NCBI RefSeq assembly: GCF_030272615.1
Contig: NC_081414.1
Coordinates: 826,240,896 to 826,304,895, forward strand
Source: Cryptomeria japonica
Taxonomy: Eukaryota > Streptophyta > Pinopsida > Cupressales > Cupressaceae
Length of the DNA: 64,000 bases
Reading direction: 5' to 3'
Made by a program: the position numbers and the translations under genes. Below the pieces are notes generated by a model. It was not told the DNA's origin. It saw only the letters and a list, made by a program, of their open reading frames with translations, and did no database searches. Numbering within the stretch: the first letter of the stretch is position 1; each line of letters opens with the position of its first letter. Positions 1-11,179 of the stretch are shown in pieces.

Positions 1-283
1 TATGTTCCTACAAAATGTATATCTTTTTCTCCTTGATTGATATAGACTACCTCTGATGGGGAGTGGGCAGCTGGTTGGTTCTTGCTAATAGAGGGAGTAT
101 GTATATATGGTTGGTTTTTTTTTTTATTTATAGTCAATGGGACCTTCGTCCTTTTTCTTTGATGTCAAAGGGGGAGAGAGTTTTAATAATCAATTAGGAA
201 AGAGTGCAGAGGATCAGTGAGAATAGAATATAGATGATCAATAAGTGTTGTCACCAATGAAAAAGGGGGAGGTTACTGGATAT
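1..283 (+). other. 3' internal end of a plus-strand copia-like element
   Basis: No coding sequence. Two purine tracts of the kind found before copia 3' LTRs lie at 166-180 (CAAAGGGGGAGAGAG) and 261-272. The text around them resembles the region upstream of the 3' LTR of the complete copia element at 53113-60937. The 5' part of this element lies outside the window, so the assignment rests on tract composition alone. Confidence 0.4.
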
Positions 284-2207
284 TGTTGTCAATCTCTAGG
301 TTTAATCATTAATGTTAACTCTCGATGTTGTGTTTTAATTTATGTCTTATCTTCATATGTGTGTTGAGATGTTGCTAAGATATGGTTGGATGTCAACTTC
401 TTGTCTGGTGTTGATGTATACACTTAGTATGTGGTAGCATTGATGCTTGCACTTATATGACGATGCTTATGATATAGATGGTAAAGTTATGTTGAAGAAC
501 ATTCATGTTGATAAATTTAATGATCTAATTTCATGTCTTGTTTGTTGTTTGATATTATCATGGTGATATCATATTAAGATGAGGATTAGAAGCTTTCTGA
601 TGTTGTGGATATGATGTTGATGGTATTGTGCATGTGACAATGTGTACAAGTTGTTCTATCTCTCTTGTTTCTCCTAAGTGACAAAACAATTCTACAAGCA
701 TATTGTGGTCTTTGTAGGTTATCAAATTGTGAGAATGCAAGAAAGTGTTATGAAGATTATTAGTGAGAATGCTCCACATTCCCCTGCTCTTAAATTTATG
801 CTCTTGTGGTTTGAGACTTAATATATATGTGCTATGGACATTGCCTCGCTACCTTTCAGGTGATTGGTGTTCCCACATATGTTTTTTGGTGAACACAATA
901 TGTTGGTAGTTTGGTTGTTTGTTAGGAATGGTCCATAAAATACTCTACACTGATATTTTTTCTCTTCTAACTTATTGAATATGCTTATATTGTTTGTGTA
1001 GTGTCTTATTTCATATTTCAAGTGATGAAGTGTACCACATGTTTGTTTGATAAGGTATTATCTCACGATTGTCATGTCTAGCTCTCTAGGTATACACAAC
1101 TATATATATGTTTGGTTGCACTAGCTTATATTGGCATAAAAATGTGAAGTAAGTGTATGGAAATGTTGTTTAACTGTTCATGGAATGTTTCTATGTGGTC
1201 TGTATGACTATGGTTGATGTTTTTGGAGCCACATTTTGTCTGGAGTTGGTTTTTAAGGGGGTTTTGCAATTGTTTAACAAACATAGCTTATTCTCTTTCT
1301 TATGCTATGTATTTAGGGGTTTGCACCAATATTGGAGGTTATATTGAGTTGTGTTTGGGCCCTACTATGTATCAATTTGAGTCGCATTAAAAGAATTTGT
1401 TTGGAAGTTATGGTTGTGCCCATTGATTGGTAATATGATACACATTTCATCTACATGTTACCTTGTTGTTCAGTTGAAAATATGTACGCCAGTATGTTTC
1501 ATGTTTGGGGCTACATAGAAAGATTTAATAAGTTGTTTTAGGTCCAATTTATCTCCTATCTTAGATTTATTTTACCAAAATATGTTTTTTATGTTGACAT
1601 ATTAGGGTCATTTCTTATCTCCTGTTTTAGCTGATCTAATTTAATATTTTTTTTCTTGTGGAGGAATGTGTGTGTGTGTGTGTGGAGTATGTATATTATG
1701 AAAGATGTAATGTCAAGGTAGTAAAAGTGTATGGCAAAATTTTTGGATCTAAATTGATTAATGATTGCTTGAGGCAACATGTCAAGAGTACCTACATTCT
1801 AAGGAGACTACTAAAGACTATGAGCTAAAAGCTTATTCATTGTAATGCAAATTATCTTGTATCTATCTTTGAGATAGTGAATCTCTTAAGCAAGTCCTTT
1901 GTGTCTTTCTTTGAGGTACTGGTGAGCTTGTTCAACAAGTTCTTCAAGGAGTAGTGTGCTTCGTTAGACAATGAGCCTTAAAAATTTTTGTAATACTTCT
2001 TCATATATTGTGAGTTAACTTTGACTGTGGTTTTTCCCTTTTTGAGTTTTCCACATAAATTTGGTGATCTATTGTGCATTGGTGTTCATTGCTTTATCAT
2101 TCTTTTCTACTAATCTATTTAAGGGTTTTGAATTTGAATTGTGTTAAAGAGTTTAAGTTTCTAAGGATACTAATTCATCCCCCCTCTAAGTATTCAAGTG
2201 TTTAACA
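284..2207 (+). mobile_element. Putative 3' LTR of a plus-strand Ty1/copia element
   Basis: The segment starts TGTTG a few bases after a purine tract and ends with a C/T-rich CCCCCCTCT block, then TTTAACA. That block is the usual 3' end of copia LTRs elsewhere in this window. It also holds a GTGGTTTTTCC motif near 2027 that recurs in the other copia LTRs. There is no second LTR in the window, so both boundaries are guesses, and the start sits about 12 bases after the tract rather than directly on it. It contains a TG microsatellite at 1667-1684 and no credible ORF. Confidence 0.4.
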
Positions 2208-3225
2208 AACCTTATTTTTGTTTCTTGTCATACTAGTGGTCCTATATAGGAACAAACTAACACTAAAATTAATACAAATGGAGAGACTACAAAAAACCTA
2301 ATTATAAGTAGTTTCAAATGAAAACCTTAATTTATATGAGATTGTTTAGGTCAATTTTGACAGTTTTTCATTTTTAAGTCATCAACTTTCATCTATATGT
2401 TAAGTTACTTTAACATAATTGAGAGAGTAGAGTTGCATCATCGACCAAAATTATCAGTGATAAAATTTTAATGGAAAGAAGAGCACATAGATAAAATAAA
2501 ATTCCGAGTGAATGAGTAAATGAGATATATACATTGCAAGACTATCCAAAAACTAATTTAGAATGCAACAAATATGTAAGAGTGAAACCCATGTCAATCA
2601 CATGGACAAAGAATCTTGTCTAAAAATAGAATACTAAATTATACAACTCAATTGTACATGGGACCATGATAAAAAAGTTTATAAGGAGAAGAAAAGAGAA
2701 AGAGAAAGTATTAATATCTTAGTTAAGGACTAGTTCACATCATCTTAGGTGCAAGATTAAAAGATGTACTATACTTAGAGAAGAGTGGTAGATATAATAT
2801 GTTGTTTTTCCACTTTGGAGTTAGTGAAAAAGGAATGAGAATACATTATAGAATGTCGGAATTATATGGATATGAAGATCAATTACAACGACATTTTAAA
2901 TGTTGTCTCTTTGAAGGTCTTGTTCACAAAAAAAATTAACAAAACATAATAGAATATTTGATTGAGATTTGTTACTAGAAGATCCAAACTCAAAAGAAAA
3001 TAGATGCAAATGAGATAAAAAAAAAACATTGTTTCTTTAGAGGCAAATGATAAAATAGAAAACAAAAAATTCTTGTACATGAGTTGTCATAAAATCTAGG
3101 AAAGATCATAAAATATGTATTAAGATTGTAGATCGTAAAATCTAGGAAAAATTGAATTGCATGGACTGTGCAAAATAGCTTAGTTAAGGACTAGTTCACA
3201 TCATCTTAGATGAAATATTGAAAGA
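2208..3225. other. AT-rich spacer with short dispersed repeats, no gene seen
   Basis: No coding signal. A repeated text of about 45 bp (CTTAGTTAAGGACTAGTTC and following) occurs at 2718 and again at 3179. A looser match to 2760-2860 recurs at 5968-6065. This looks like old, diverged repeat sequence interrupted by a later insertion. Confidence 0.4.
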
Positions 3226-3480
3226 TGGGCATGGGTGGAATCCCCTTGACATCACCCCTCACCTCGTTGATGTATGGGGTTAAGTCAATTGACTGGGACT
3301 AGTCTCCTAGATTGTTGTTTCTCTTTCGACTTAGTGGCTTTTATGTTTATTCTTTTTTTGTTTTGTTTTCGGCCTTGCCTCGAGTGACTCTAGGGGTATG
3401 ATTTCTTATCAAGCCATCACTTTTGGTAAAACATGTGTACTACTATTATCTAATTAATAAAAATAAGACCCTATTGGATA
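3226..3480 (+). repeat. LINE-like 3' tail, copy 1
   Basis: The segment begins GGCATGGGTGGAATCCCC and ends in a TAATTAATAAAA-type tail. Its last 110 bp or so (about 3365-3475) are clearly similar to 5856-5962, sharing GTGACTCTAGG and TTATCTAATTAATAAAA. A 3' end shared by dispersed copies and ending in an A-rich tail is typical of non-LTR retrotransposons. No endonuclease or RT coding sequence is attached, so the LINE label is an inference. Confidence 0.35.
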
Positions 3481-3768
3481 TTGCTGAGAAGTTTGTTGGA
3501 ATGATGTTTTGTCATTGATGGCAAATTATGAATGTTAAAAACAATCAATGCAAAGAAAGAAATCAACAATCAACAATCTCCTCATAACTCACAAAAATAT
3601 CCCCCTGAGATCAACAAAGGATATAGAATTTTTTCACATGCTTCTCTCCTTATTTGACATCAATGCAAAATTCACATACAAAGAATAATTTTCTTCCTCT
3701 TTGACACACACTCTAACAATCTAGAACATGTGAAACACACCACTGAATACTCCCTCTGAGTAGCAACC

Positions 3769-4623
3769 TCACTCATCAATCTGGATCATAAGATATCTCT
3801 CTGAATTCCACTGGACTAATGAAACTCCATGCATCTTAGTTCTCATTAGGAGGGTAATTACCCCTATCTTCTCTATGAGATACTCAAATGTATCTTTAGG
3901 AAAAGTCTTTATGAAGATATCTACAATCTCTTCTTTTGTAGATACATATTCCAATCTGACTTCCTTTCCATTCACCTTCTCTCTCAATAAATGTAACTTG
4001 ATTGATATATGCTTCATCTTTGAATGCAACACTGGATTATTAGAAATATTAATAGCACTTGAATTGTCACAATATATAGTAGTAGGCTTGTCAAAAATGA
4101 CTCTAATATCCTTCAACATCTGCTTTATCCAAATCACCCGAGTATAATTGCTAGCAGCAATAATGTATCCAACTTTTGTAGTAGACAAAGATATAACATT
4201 ATGCTTCTTAATCATCCATAAAACCAATCTCTTACCCAAGAAAAATGCACCACCACTAAAACTCTTTATGTCATCAACATCACCTGCCTAATCAACAACA
4301 GTAAAAGAACTCAAAGTAATATCATCATTTCTAGGATACCACAAACCAAAATCAACTATCCCTTTCAAATATATAAAAATTCTCTTCACAACAACAACAT
4401 GAGATTCTTTAGGATCAACTTGAAATCTAGCAATAAGACATATAACATTCATAATATCAGATCTTGTCGGAGTCAAATACAACAAACCACCAATCATAGA
4501 TCTATATCTAATCTGATTTTCTTTTGGAGAATCATCATCTTTGGTCAACTTACATCTAGTCACCATAGGTGTACCAATAGGATTTGCATCATTTAAACCA
4601 AACTTCTTCAACAATTCCTTCAC
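3769..4623 (-). pseudogene. Ty1/copia reverse transcriptase C-terminus and RNase H (decayed remnant)
   Basis: Minus-strand reading from 4623 gives the conserved copia stretch KELLKKFG, then YRSMIGGLLYLTPTRSDI, which is the RT-to-RNase H connection. It continues into RNase H with IYCDNSSAINISNNPV, HSKMKHISIKLHLLREKV and a C-terminal VSTKEEIVDIFIKTFPKDTFEYL block. The two open stretches (4623-4288 and 4239-3769) are in one frame, split by a TAG at 4288 where the family has Trp (TGG to TAG). The catalytic RT core is missing because the sequence breaks at about 4627, and unrelated LTR-like sequence follows. Downstream on this strand, at 3494-3582, is a TGTTGG...CAACA remnant that may be the truncated 3' LTR. 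This is an old dead copia, not a host gene. Confidence 0.85.
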
Positions 4624-4627
4624 ACTT

Positions 4628-5790
4628 AGATTGAGATATATGCATGTTTAGTTGACTCAATAGAAGTTTTAGCGATCTGCATGTTGATTTGATCGAGTTA
4701 TGATGTCTATTATTATGGTTGATATTCAGTTATTCATGTTATTCTATATTCTAGTTTGTGCTCTGCATTGCTCCAGAATTGCATTATATTGGTTTCTACA
4801 TTTGACAATGTTTGGGATGTTCATATGCATCCTCAATTCAAATGGTTAATGATTTGGAAGTTCGTAAGTGAATCTTTCAGTTTGATAGTCAGTTCAACAT
4901 GTGTTCTTGAGGTTCGGTATATTGATGATGGAGATTCTAGTAAGTGGTGATGTTGTAGTTGTTTCTGGTGCGATTCATGTTTCTTGTGGATGTTTCTAGA
5001 TCGGTTCCTATTTGTGTTGATGGTCTTCTTTGATTGTTGTGCACGTTATTGATTACTTTCTTGATCTGATGGTTTTCTTCATGTTATGCGACATTCTTGG
5101 TGATTGTACCATGTTGCGGATGTTTGAGGTATAATTATTGGTGGTGTTTATTGGTCACGGTATTGATTTGGGTCCAAACTATGTCTTGGCCGACATTATT
5201 TTGGTTCACATGTATTGTTGTAGCGTGTGAGGTTATTATTTTGTAATTTGTATTGAGGGTTTAGTTGACCTTGAAATATAGGTTGATGATTTGTATAAAT
5301 GTATATAGTTTTCATTTGAGAGCTGTATATGCATGTGCAAATATTGATTTGATCTTTCTGTAGCAGAGTAGAAGTGAAAAAGAAGTGTGAAGAGAAGAGT
5401 TTCAGTATATGTTCTTAATTGGAGCTATAACCAGGAATGAGAAGATGTTATTTCATCAGTTCATGATCCTCCAGATGTAATATGAATCTTTTTGTAAGAC
5501 ATTGAGTCTTCCTTAGGGTTGTAGCCCTTCTTGAATTGAGAAGTGATCTCTAGGAAGTGTGCCTAAATGCATGTGTATTTCCCATTGTAATATTTACATT
5601 TACTCCTAATAGGCTATTATCTCATTGTGGGTAGGTTGCCACCGTGGTTTTTCCACGTAAAAAATCTTGGTGTTATGTGCATTATTGATTTGGTGTTGAT
5701 TCATGATTTCATTGCTAATAATCAGATCTAAATTTAAGTTCGAGTTGTGTAGAATTTGTGAGAATATTGATTCACCCCCTCCTCTTAGTT
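4628..5790 (+). mobile_element. Copia LTR-like sequence (possible solo LTR)
   Basis: No coding sequence. Near its end the segment has the arrangement common to copia LTRs in this window: CCACCGTGGTTTTTCCACG at about 5640, then CTTGGTGTTATG, and about 100 bp later a pyrimidine block CACCCCCTCCTCTTAG at about 5772. It abuts the broken copia RT at 4627, so it may be an insertion into it. I could not find a matching target-site duplication or the rest of that RT on the far side, so the boundaries are uncertain. Confidence 0.35.
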
Positions 5791-5855
5791 TGTTTCCTTG
5801 TTGCTAGAAGACCTGCCTCCTACTATTATAGCTCTTGCTTCTTTTGTATTTATGA

Positions 5856-6075
5856 TGTTTTTTGTATCCCTCAAGTGACTCTAGGAGAGTGATTTCTTAT
5901 CACCCATCTTTTATTTTGTGAATATGTATACTAGTATTATCTAATTAATAAAAGTGTTGACCAAAAAAGAAAGATGAACAATCCTTAGAGAAAAGTGATA
6001 AATAAATAGTGTTTTTATATTTTGAACTTAGTGAAAATGACAAAATATAATAGCATGGAATGTCCAACTTACATG
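5856..6075 (+). repeat. LINE-like 3' tail copy 2 and flanking dispersed repeat
   Basis: 5856-5962 repeats the tail seen at 3365-3475 (CTCAAGTGACTCTAGG ... TCTAATTAATAAAA). 5968-6065 loosely repeats 2760-2860 (CTTAGAGAAAAGTG, TTAGTGAAAA, GGAATGTC). An AAAGATG string flanks both the left end of copy 1 (ends 3225) and the right end of copy 2 (about 5967-5973). That would fit one insertion with its TSD, later split by copia debris. This is inference from eye alignment. Confidence 0.3.
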
Positions 6076-7160
6076 TGTTAGGATAACCGGTGGACAACTG
6101 AGAGGGGGGGGGGGGGGGGGCGGTGAATCAGTTGTCAACAGATTATATTAATCAAATCACTTTATAACCTCTAACTAGAGCACATAAGTATTGAATACCA
6201 GAATAGCAGAAATAGATACCGGTAAGCAATAAAACTTAAGAATGAAATAGAGAATTAACACAATGCAACCATACCACATAACACCATGATTTGTACATGG
6301 AAAACCATGGTGGGAATCCTACCCATGGTCAAATAATACTTTTACAGAAAGTATGTGATACAATAAGGGGCCTGCACATGCAGGAAGGTACATTGCCTAG
6401 AGTGCACTACTCAGTACAAAGGAGTCTCACTGACTACAAAGAGGTTAAAACCACCTCAAGATAATTGGACAACAATCCAAAAGAATGAACTACCAGAGAT
6501 AACATCTACCATGCCTAATTACAATCCTGGTTAAGCGCAATACAAAAGGCCTTTAACCTCTTACTTAAACCTAATTCGATCACCTATAATAAACCAAATC
6601 TCCTTCGCATATAATATTTCATTCCATGACCACGACACACGATCTACAATGAGATCTTACATCAATTTATACAACCCCTAAGGCCTAAACCAATTAGGTC
6701 GGCCACATAAAAGATATTACAATAAGATCATTACATACATCCCTATTACAATGATATGCCATGTTGGCTTAAGACCAAAACAACATTAATCAATCCCTAA
6801 AAAATCTCAATAACATGTAGAGAACACGTTAAAATGATACCGGTCCATAACCTAGATAGGTACCAGACCTAATTTGGGTCCACCACACCAAAGTAATGTC
6901 TCCAATCAGTTGAGCCATAATCAAGGATTACCTTTTACATCCTGACTTCCATCTATAAGCCACACCAACACCACTTGTGCATCATGTCAAAGATTCTCAG
7001 TGAAAGCTCTATCGGTAAAACCTTAAACCCTTACTAGTAACAAAATATCTTCTACCGGTAACCAAAACCTATCTGCTGGTAACCAACCATAATATCTAGT
7101 GTTGACATCAATGACAAAACATCAATGTAACACATAATCAATTCCTCCATATTGCCAACA
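6076..7160 (-). mobile_element. 3' LTR of minus-strand copia element C1
   Basis: On the plus strand the segment runs TGTTAGG...CCAACA (1085 bp), the reverse complement of TGTTGG...CCTAACA. A long poly-G run at about 6103-6120 followed by GTGAATCAGTTGTCAA matches the corresponding end of the C2 LTRs (16788 and 49263), so C1 and C2 are related families. Immediately inside, at 7161-7180, is the complement of a copia polypurine tract. The other LTR is beyond the window. Confidence 0.75.
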
Positions 7161-7180
7161 ATCTCCCCCTTTGGCATTGA
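7161..7180 (-). promoter_or_regulatory. Polypurine tract of copia C1
   Basis: ATCTCCCCCTTTGGCATTGA on the plus strand, read on the minus strand as a purine tract directly abutting the LTR terminus. The identical text abuts the C2 3' LTR at 44683. It would prime plus-strand DNA synthesis. Confidence 0.7.
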
Positions 7181-7486
7181 TTGCAACACTAGATGTGAAA
7201 AATAAAACATCTAAGTGCCAAACATTTCTCATAGAATATATAACAATGAAAAACTGAAAAAATCCCAGCAACTCCCCTTGAGGAGTCCAGTCCAATCTAA
7301 AACTGATATGAATTTTTCACATATAACTCTCCCCCTTTGACATCGATGCCAAAGATATGACATAGATATCAAAATTCCATGAATCTCAAATCTGACTACT
7401 CCCCCTAAGTAGTAGCACCACTACATCAACCCGGAGCAAAGGATAAAGTTGATAATGTATACTGAACTGATGGTCTGCTCCATCAA

Positions 7487-7803
7487 TTAAGTTTCTTCCG
7501 GAGGGGTAGATACCCCTAACTTGTCTCTCAAATACTCAAATGATTCCTTAGACAACAGTTTAGTGAATGTATCTGCAATCTTCTCTTTAGTGTTCACATA
7601 AACTAGTTTGACTTCCTTTTCTTCCACCTTGTCCTTCAGAAAGTTAAATTTTATTGATATGTGCGCCTAAGTCTTAGAGTGAAATACTGGATTCTTAGAC
7701 ATGTCAATTGCTACTGAGTTATCACAATAGATAACTATAAGTTCACTATAATTTACCTTGATATCCTTCAACATTTGCTTCATCCATAAGACTTGAGTGC
7801 AAT
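7487..7803 (-). pseudogene. Copia C1 RNase H C-terminus, cut by the insertion of gypsy element B
   Basis: Minus-strand translation gives the copia RNase H tail: WMKQMLKDIKV, IYCDNSVAIDMSKNPVFHSKT, HISIKFNFLKDKVEEKEVKL, VYVNTKEKIADTFTK and a terminal YLRDKLGVSTPPEET before TAA at 7487-7489. One in-frame TAG breaks it near the SKT-AHIS junction. The frame ends abruptly at 7803, where TGTAATACCC of the element B LTR begins. The remainder of C1 pol should lie beyond the right edge of the window, after element B. It is homologous to the fuller copies at 3769-4239 and 45068-45865. Confidence 0.85.
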
Positions 7804-8837
7804 TGTAATACCCTAAAAATGGTCATCTAAACCATAGGCCCCCTAATCTCAATTTCATCACCAAGGTCCTAACCAAAGGCAATTAAATTAATCTTGAGCA
7901 CACAATTAATTTCTTAAATCACCAATGTCACGTGGCAAATTAATCAACCAATGTTAATTAAATATTTATTTAATTAATTGATCATTTCAAGTAATTTTTT
8001 TAAAAACAATTATCCCACTTGTTTTATTAAATATCCTAATATATTTAATTAAATTAATTAATTTGCCACTAAATCATAAAAAAAGGAATTAATTGACAAA
8101 AAAGAATTAAAAATTAAGAAAATAAATCAATTGGACATAATCTTGAAAATCAAATTAAAAATTGAAGAATAATCTCAAAGAAAGCAATTAAAACAATTAA
8201 ATATCAAAATTGAATGAAATAGAGAATAAATCAGTTTTTTCTAATTTTATCTTAATTTTAGTTCAATTTCCTTTAAAACTGAGAAAAGTAGCCAATCACA
8301 TCAATTCACCTGGATTGTGCTTCCTCTTGGAAAATCTTGACTGCTCATCATCATTTGATCTTAGCTGTTGGTTTCTTTTTGAATTTTCTATAAATTTAGG
8401 CTCGCATCTCTCATTCATGGATCCTAGAGAATATATTGTTATTATATTATTTTTGCTCTAGGTTCATTGAGATTTTGCATTGAGATATTACATATTAGTT
8501 ATCGCATCCTTAGTTAATCATCTAGTTTAATATTGCTTAAATCATGTTAGCTTAAATCTTGCATATCTAACTTAAATCTTGCATTCATTCAGCTCAAATT
8601 CATGCTCATATAGATTAAATCCTTCGTTTAGGTGTCGTCTAGTCACTGGTATTACATATGAAATCTGAGAGAAAGACTAAACTCACATCTACTAAAAGGC
8701 AATAGGTCACTTTGTAATGGTTTATTGTTCATTATTGACTATTGATTTACTAACCATGCATCTAATCACTTAATTGAAGTGTTGTGTATTCAAATATAGA
8801 TACAGATACATATACAGGTCCACTTTTCACACACACA
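7804..8837 (+). mobile_element. 5' LTR of gypsy element B
   Basis: The LTR runs TGTAATACCC...CACACA (1034 bp), bounded on the left by broken copia C1 coding sequence and on the right by a TTTTTGG-type primer site. A TATA-like TATAAAT at 8389-8395 is a plausible start of the U3/R promoter. The 7940-8060 part is very rich in TTAATTAA-type text. The preceding 5 bases (GCAAT) would be the TSD, but the partner is outside the window. Confidence 0.75.
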
Positions 8838-8841
8838 TTTT

Positions 8842-8860
8842 TGGCGCCCACTATGGGGCT
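8842..8860 (+). promoter_or_regulatory. Primer-binding site of gypsy element B
   Basis: TGGCGCCCACTATGGGGCT begins 4 bases after the LTR end. TTTGGCGCCC-type sites complementary to a tRNA 3' end are characteristic of Tat/Ogre-like plant gypsy elements. I did not assign the tRNA. Confidence 0.7.
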
Positions 8861-9437
8861 CAGAATTCAATCCTTTGGCCTCAAAATCACTTTTTAATCT
8901 TTTAGGTCTCATCTATACAACCTCTGCTAAATATCGTACGAGTTTACTTCCTTCGTCATACAACATTCTATCAAGATCTATGTTTTATCGTGCAAATCAG
9001 AGAAGGAGCTATATAAGTTTCTGGTCTGATTATTTGACTCTATGCTTTATCATTCGGGCTTGTGAGAATACTCATGCAGAAAATGTATAATTTGTCATAC
9101 GAATTTATGTCTTATCATTTTTAAAAAAATAGTATATTTTTCAAGGTTTTTTGTAGATTGAATTTAGATTTTCCTAATGCTGACGCTAACCCTGGTTTGT
9201 CTTCTATTTGCTTGAGATTTCTACAGCCTAACTAATTTTATTGTAGAACACTTGTCAAAGAATCGAAAACAAAATGACTACTAATGCATTGGTGTTGCAG
9301 GTTGCCTAAAGAAAATCGACCAACCTTCATGTATTCTTTAAAGTTCAATTTTTTTAGGCACTGAAATTGCTATCTGGTTAAAGAACAAATATGTCTTTTG
9401 TGTTTTCAAAAAAAACAGAGAGGTAGGAGAGTATGCT
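8861..9437 (+). other. Element B leader, first part
   Basis: No gene. It carries the first members of the TCGTACGA/TCATACGA phrase family at about 8934, 8957 and 9096, the same phrase that recurs at 14937-15222 just before gag. That indicates 8861-9437 and 14161-15562 are parts of one leader. Confidence 0.5.
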
Positions 9438-10404
9438 CTTGTCATGCCCATACTTTTGGGCAAAACACAACCAACAATTTTTTTTATTTTTTTTAAACAC
9501 TAAATTTTTAAAACACTAAAGTACACGCAACCATAGCTTTACCAGTTGAGACATCTTAACAACTTGTTCAAAGCGAAATCTTAAATGATATTAAATACTA
9601 TCACGATAATTCCTAATAACAAGCGGAATGAACAATTGTTATAAGAGTAATAATTATTTCACTCAAAAGTCCTTATCATTTCAATTTGCGTCTATTAGTA
9701 CTTAATTAGATCCATTTCCACTAGATAGACATTAATAAAATCACTTGGTCCGACATCAATAATTAATAATTATCAAGTACCCATCATCCTATTAATACAC
9801 CTTTTCTTAATAATTTAATCAACCTCTCTAAATATAATTGAAGAAGATATAATTAATCTCCATCAGAAAACCATTAATCACTTTTAGGAGCTAATTAGAT
9901 TAGTTACTAACACTCAGTTTATGAAAGTCTATATTTTATTCTAACATAATTAAAATGTAGTTTATACTATATCGACTAAAGGGTCATTTAACCCCATAAC
10001 GAAAATCGCTCTATAAGGTTTAATCTCTAGAACCTATATTAAGTTGGTTTGAAATTATTCCCTATAGTCAAATAACTACCAATAGAATAAATTTCCTAAA
10101 TTATTAACTCCAATAATAATATAATTTTAAAACAACTTTTCTTTTGTCAAATATACCCATATGTTTATTTTGAGACAAATGTTAAATATAAACACTTAAT
10201 AAAATATTTATCCTAACATTATAGACAATTTATACAATCATGTTTTAAACTATGTATCTCTTGTTTATTTAAACACACACATATATATAAACATTATTTA
10301 TTTTCTAACTATAAATGTTTCAACATCTTATCTAAAAATATATTTAAGTAGATACTAAAACCCTTCTCTTAATTCTATAAACACTAAATGAAATCTTAAA
10401 TCTA

Positions 10405-10408
<4 letters not shown>

Positions 10409-10478
<70 letters not shown>
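10409..10478. repeat. AT dinucleotide microsatellite
   Basis: Uninterrupted AT repeat of about 35 units, directly seen. Further impure TA/TTTAAATATA blocks lie at 10921-11190 and 11228-11250. Confidence 0.95.
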
Positions 10479-10481
<3 letters not shown>

Positions 10482-10567
10482 TCCATATTTAAAATCATAC
10501 ATGTATAACCCTAATAGAATATTATATATATCCTTTAATTTGTTCTACATTAAAAAAAATCTCTTTC

Positions 10568-10880
10568 TTCTTTCATCTTACCCTAACCCTACCCGGGCTA
10601 GGGTTTTATCTCATTTTATTTGTGTTACGCAGGGGCGGTATCGCGCAGGGCGGAGATCATGGTGGCGGGGGTTTTAGGTGGAGCGGCGCCGCTCACTATG
10701 GGCTACCACAATGGCGGCGACCATTGTGGTCGCCCACAGTGGCGGCTCTCAAGTCGTTCACTGTGGACGACCGCAGCAGTGGCGCCCACTGTGGCGCCAG
10801 ACAAGGCCACCACTGTGTCATTCACTGGGTTCAGCCCCCGCCGTCCACTGTGCATTGCACAGTGGTTCGGCCCGAGCCTG
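10568..10880. repeat. GC-rich island with degenerate CACTGTGG phrase repeats
   Basis: A sharp GC-rich patch between two AT microsatellite blocks. It contains about ten variants of CACTGTGG, CCACAGTGG, CCATTGTGG and CACAATGG at irregular spacing and in both orientations. Three overlapping frames are open through it on each strand, but the translations are low-complexity Gly/Arg/His/Pro/Ser text, so I do not call a gene. Confidence 0.7.
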
Positions 10881-11144
10881 ACCCCTTTCTTTTTCTTTTT
10901 TTTTTTATAAAATGAAATTTTATATATATTTAAATATATATATATATACATATTTATATATATATATTTAAATATATATATATATATATACATATTTATA
11001 TATATATATATTTAAATATATATATATATACATATTTATATATATATATATGATTTAGAATATATATGTAAATATAATTTAAAATTAAATATAAATAAAT
11101 ATATATATATATTTATTCATTTATATATGTATAGTTTAAATGTA

Positions 11145-11179
<35 letters not shown>

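Noticed and set aside
6103-6120. Poly-G runs at 6103-6120, 16816-16824 and 49285-49296 as regulatory G-quadruplex sites
   Set aside because: They sit at the same place at one end of related copia LTRs (the CACCCCCC block read on the other strand). Their length varies in a way typical of homopolymer slippage or sequencing error, so no separate function is claimed.
10577-10606. Telomere-like CCCTAACCCT and AGGGTTTTA words
   Set aside because: Only one or two units in each orientation, so it is not an interstitial telomere array.
10620-10993. Overlapping open frames in the GC-rich island on both strands
   Set aside because: They are open because the patch lacks AT-rich stop codons. The translations are low complexity, there is no shared motif, and both flanks are AT microsatellite.
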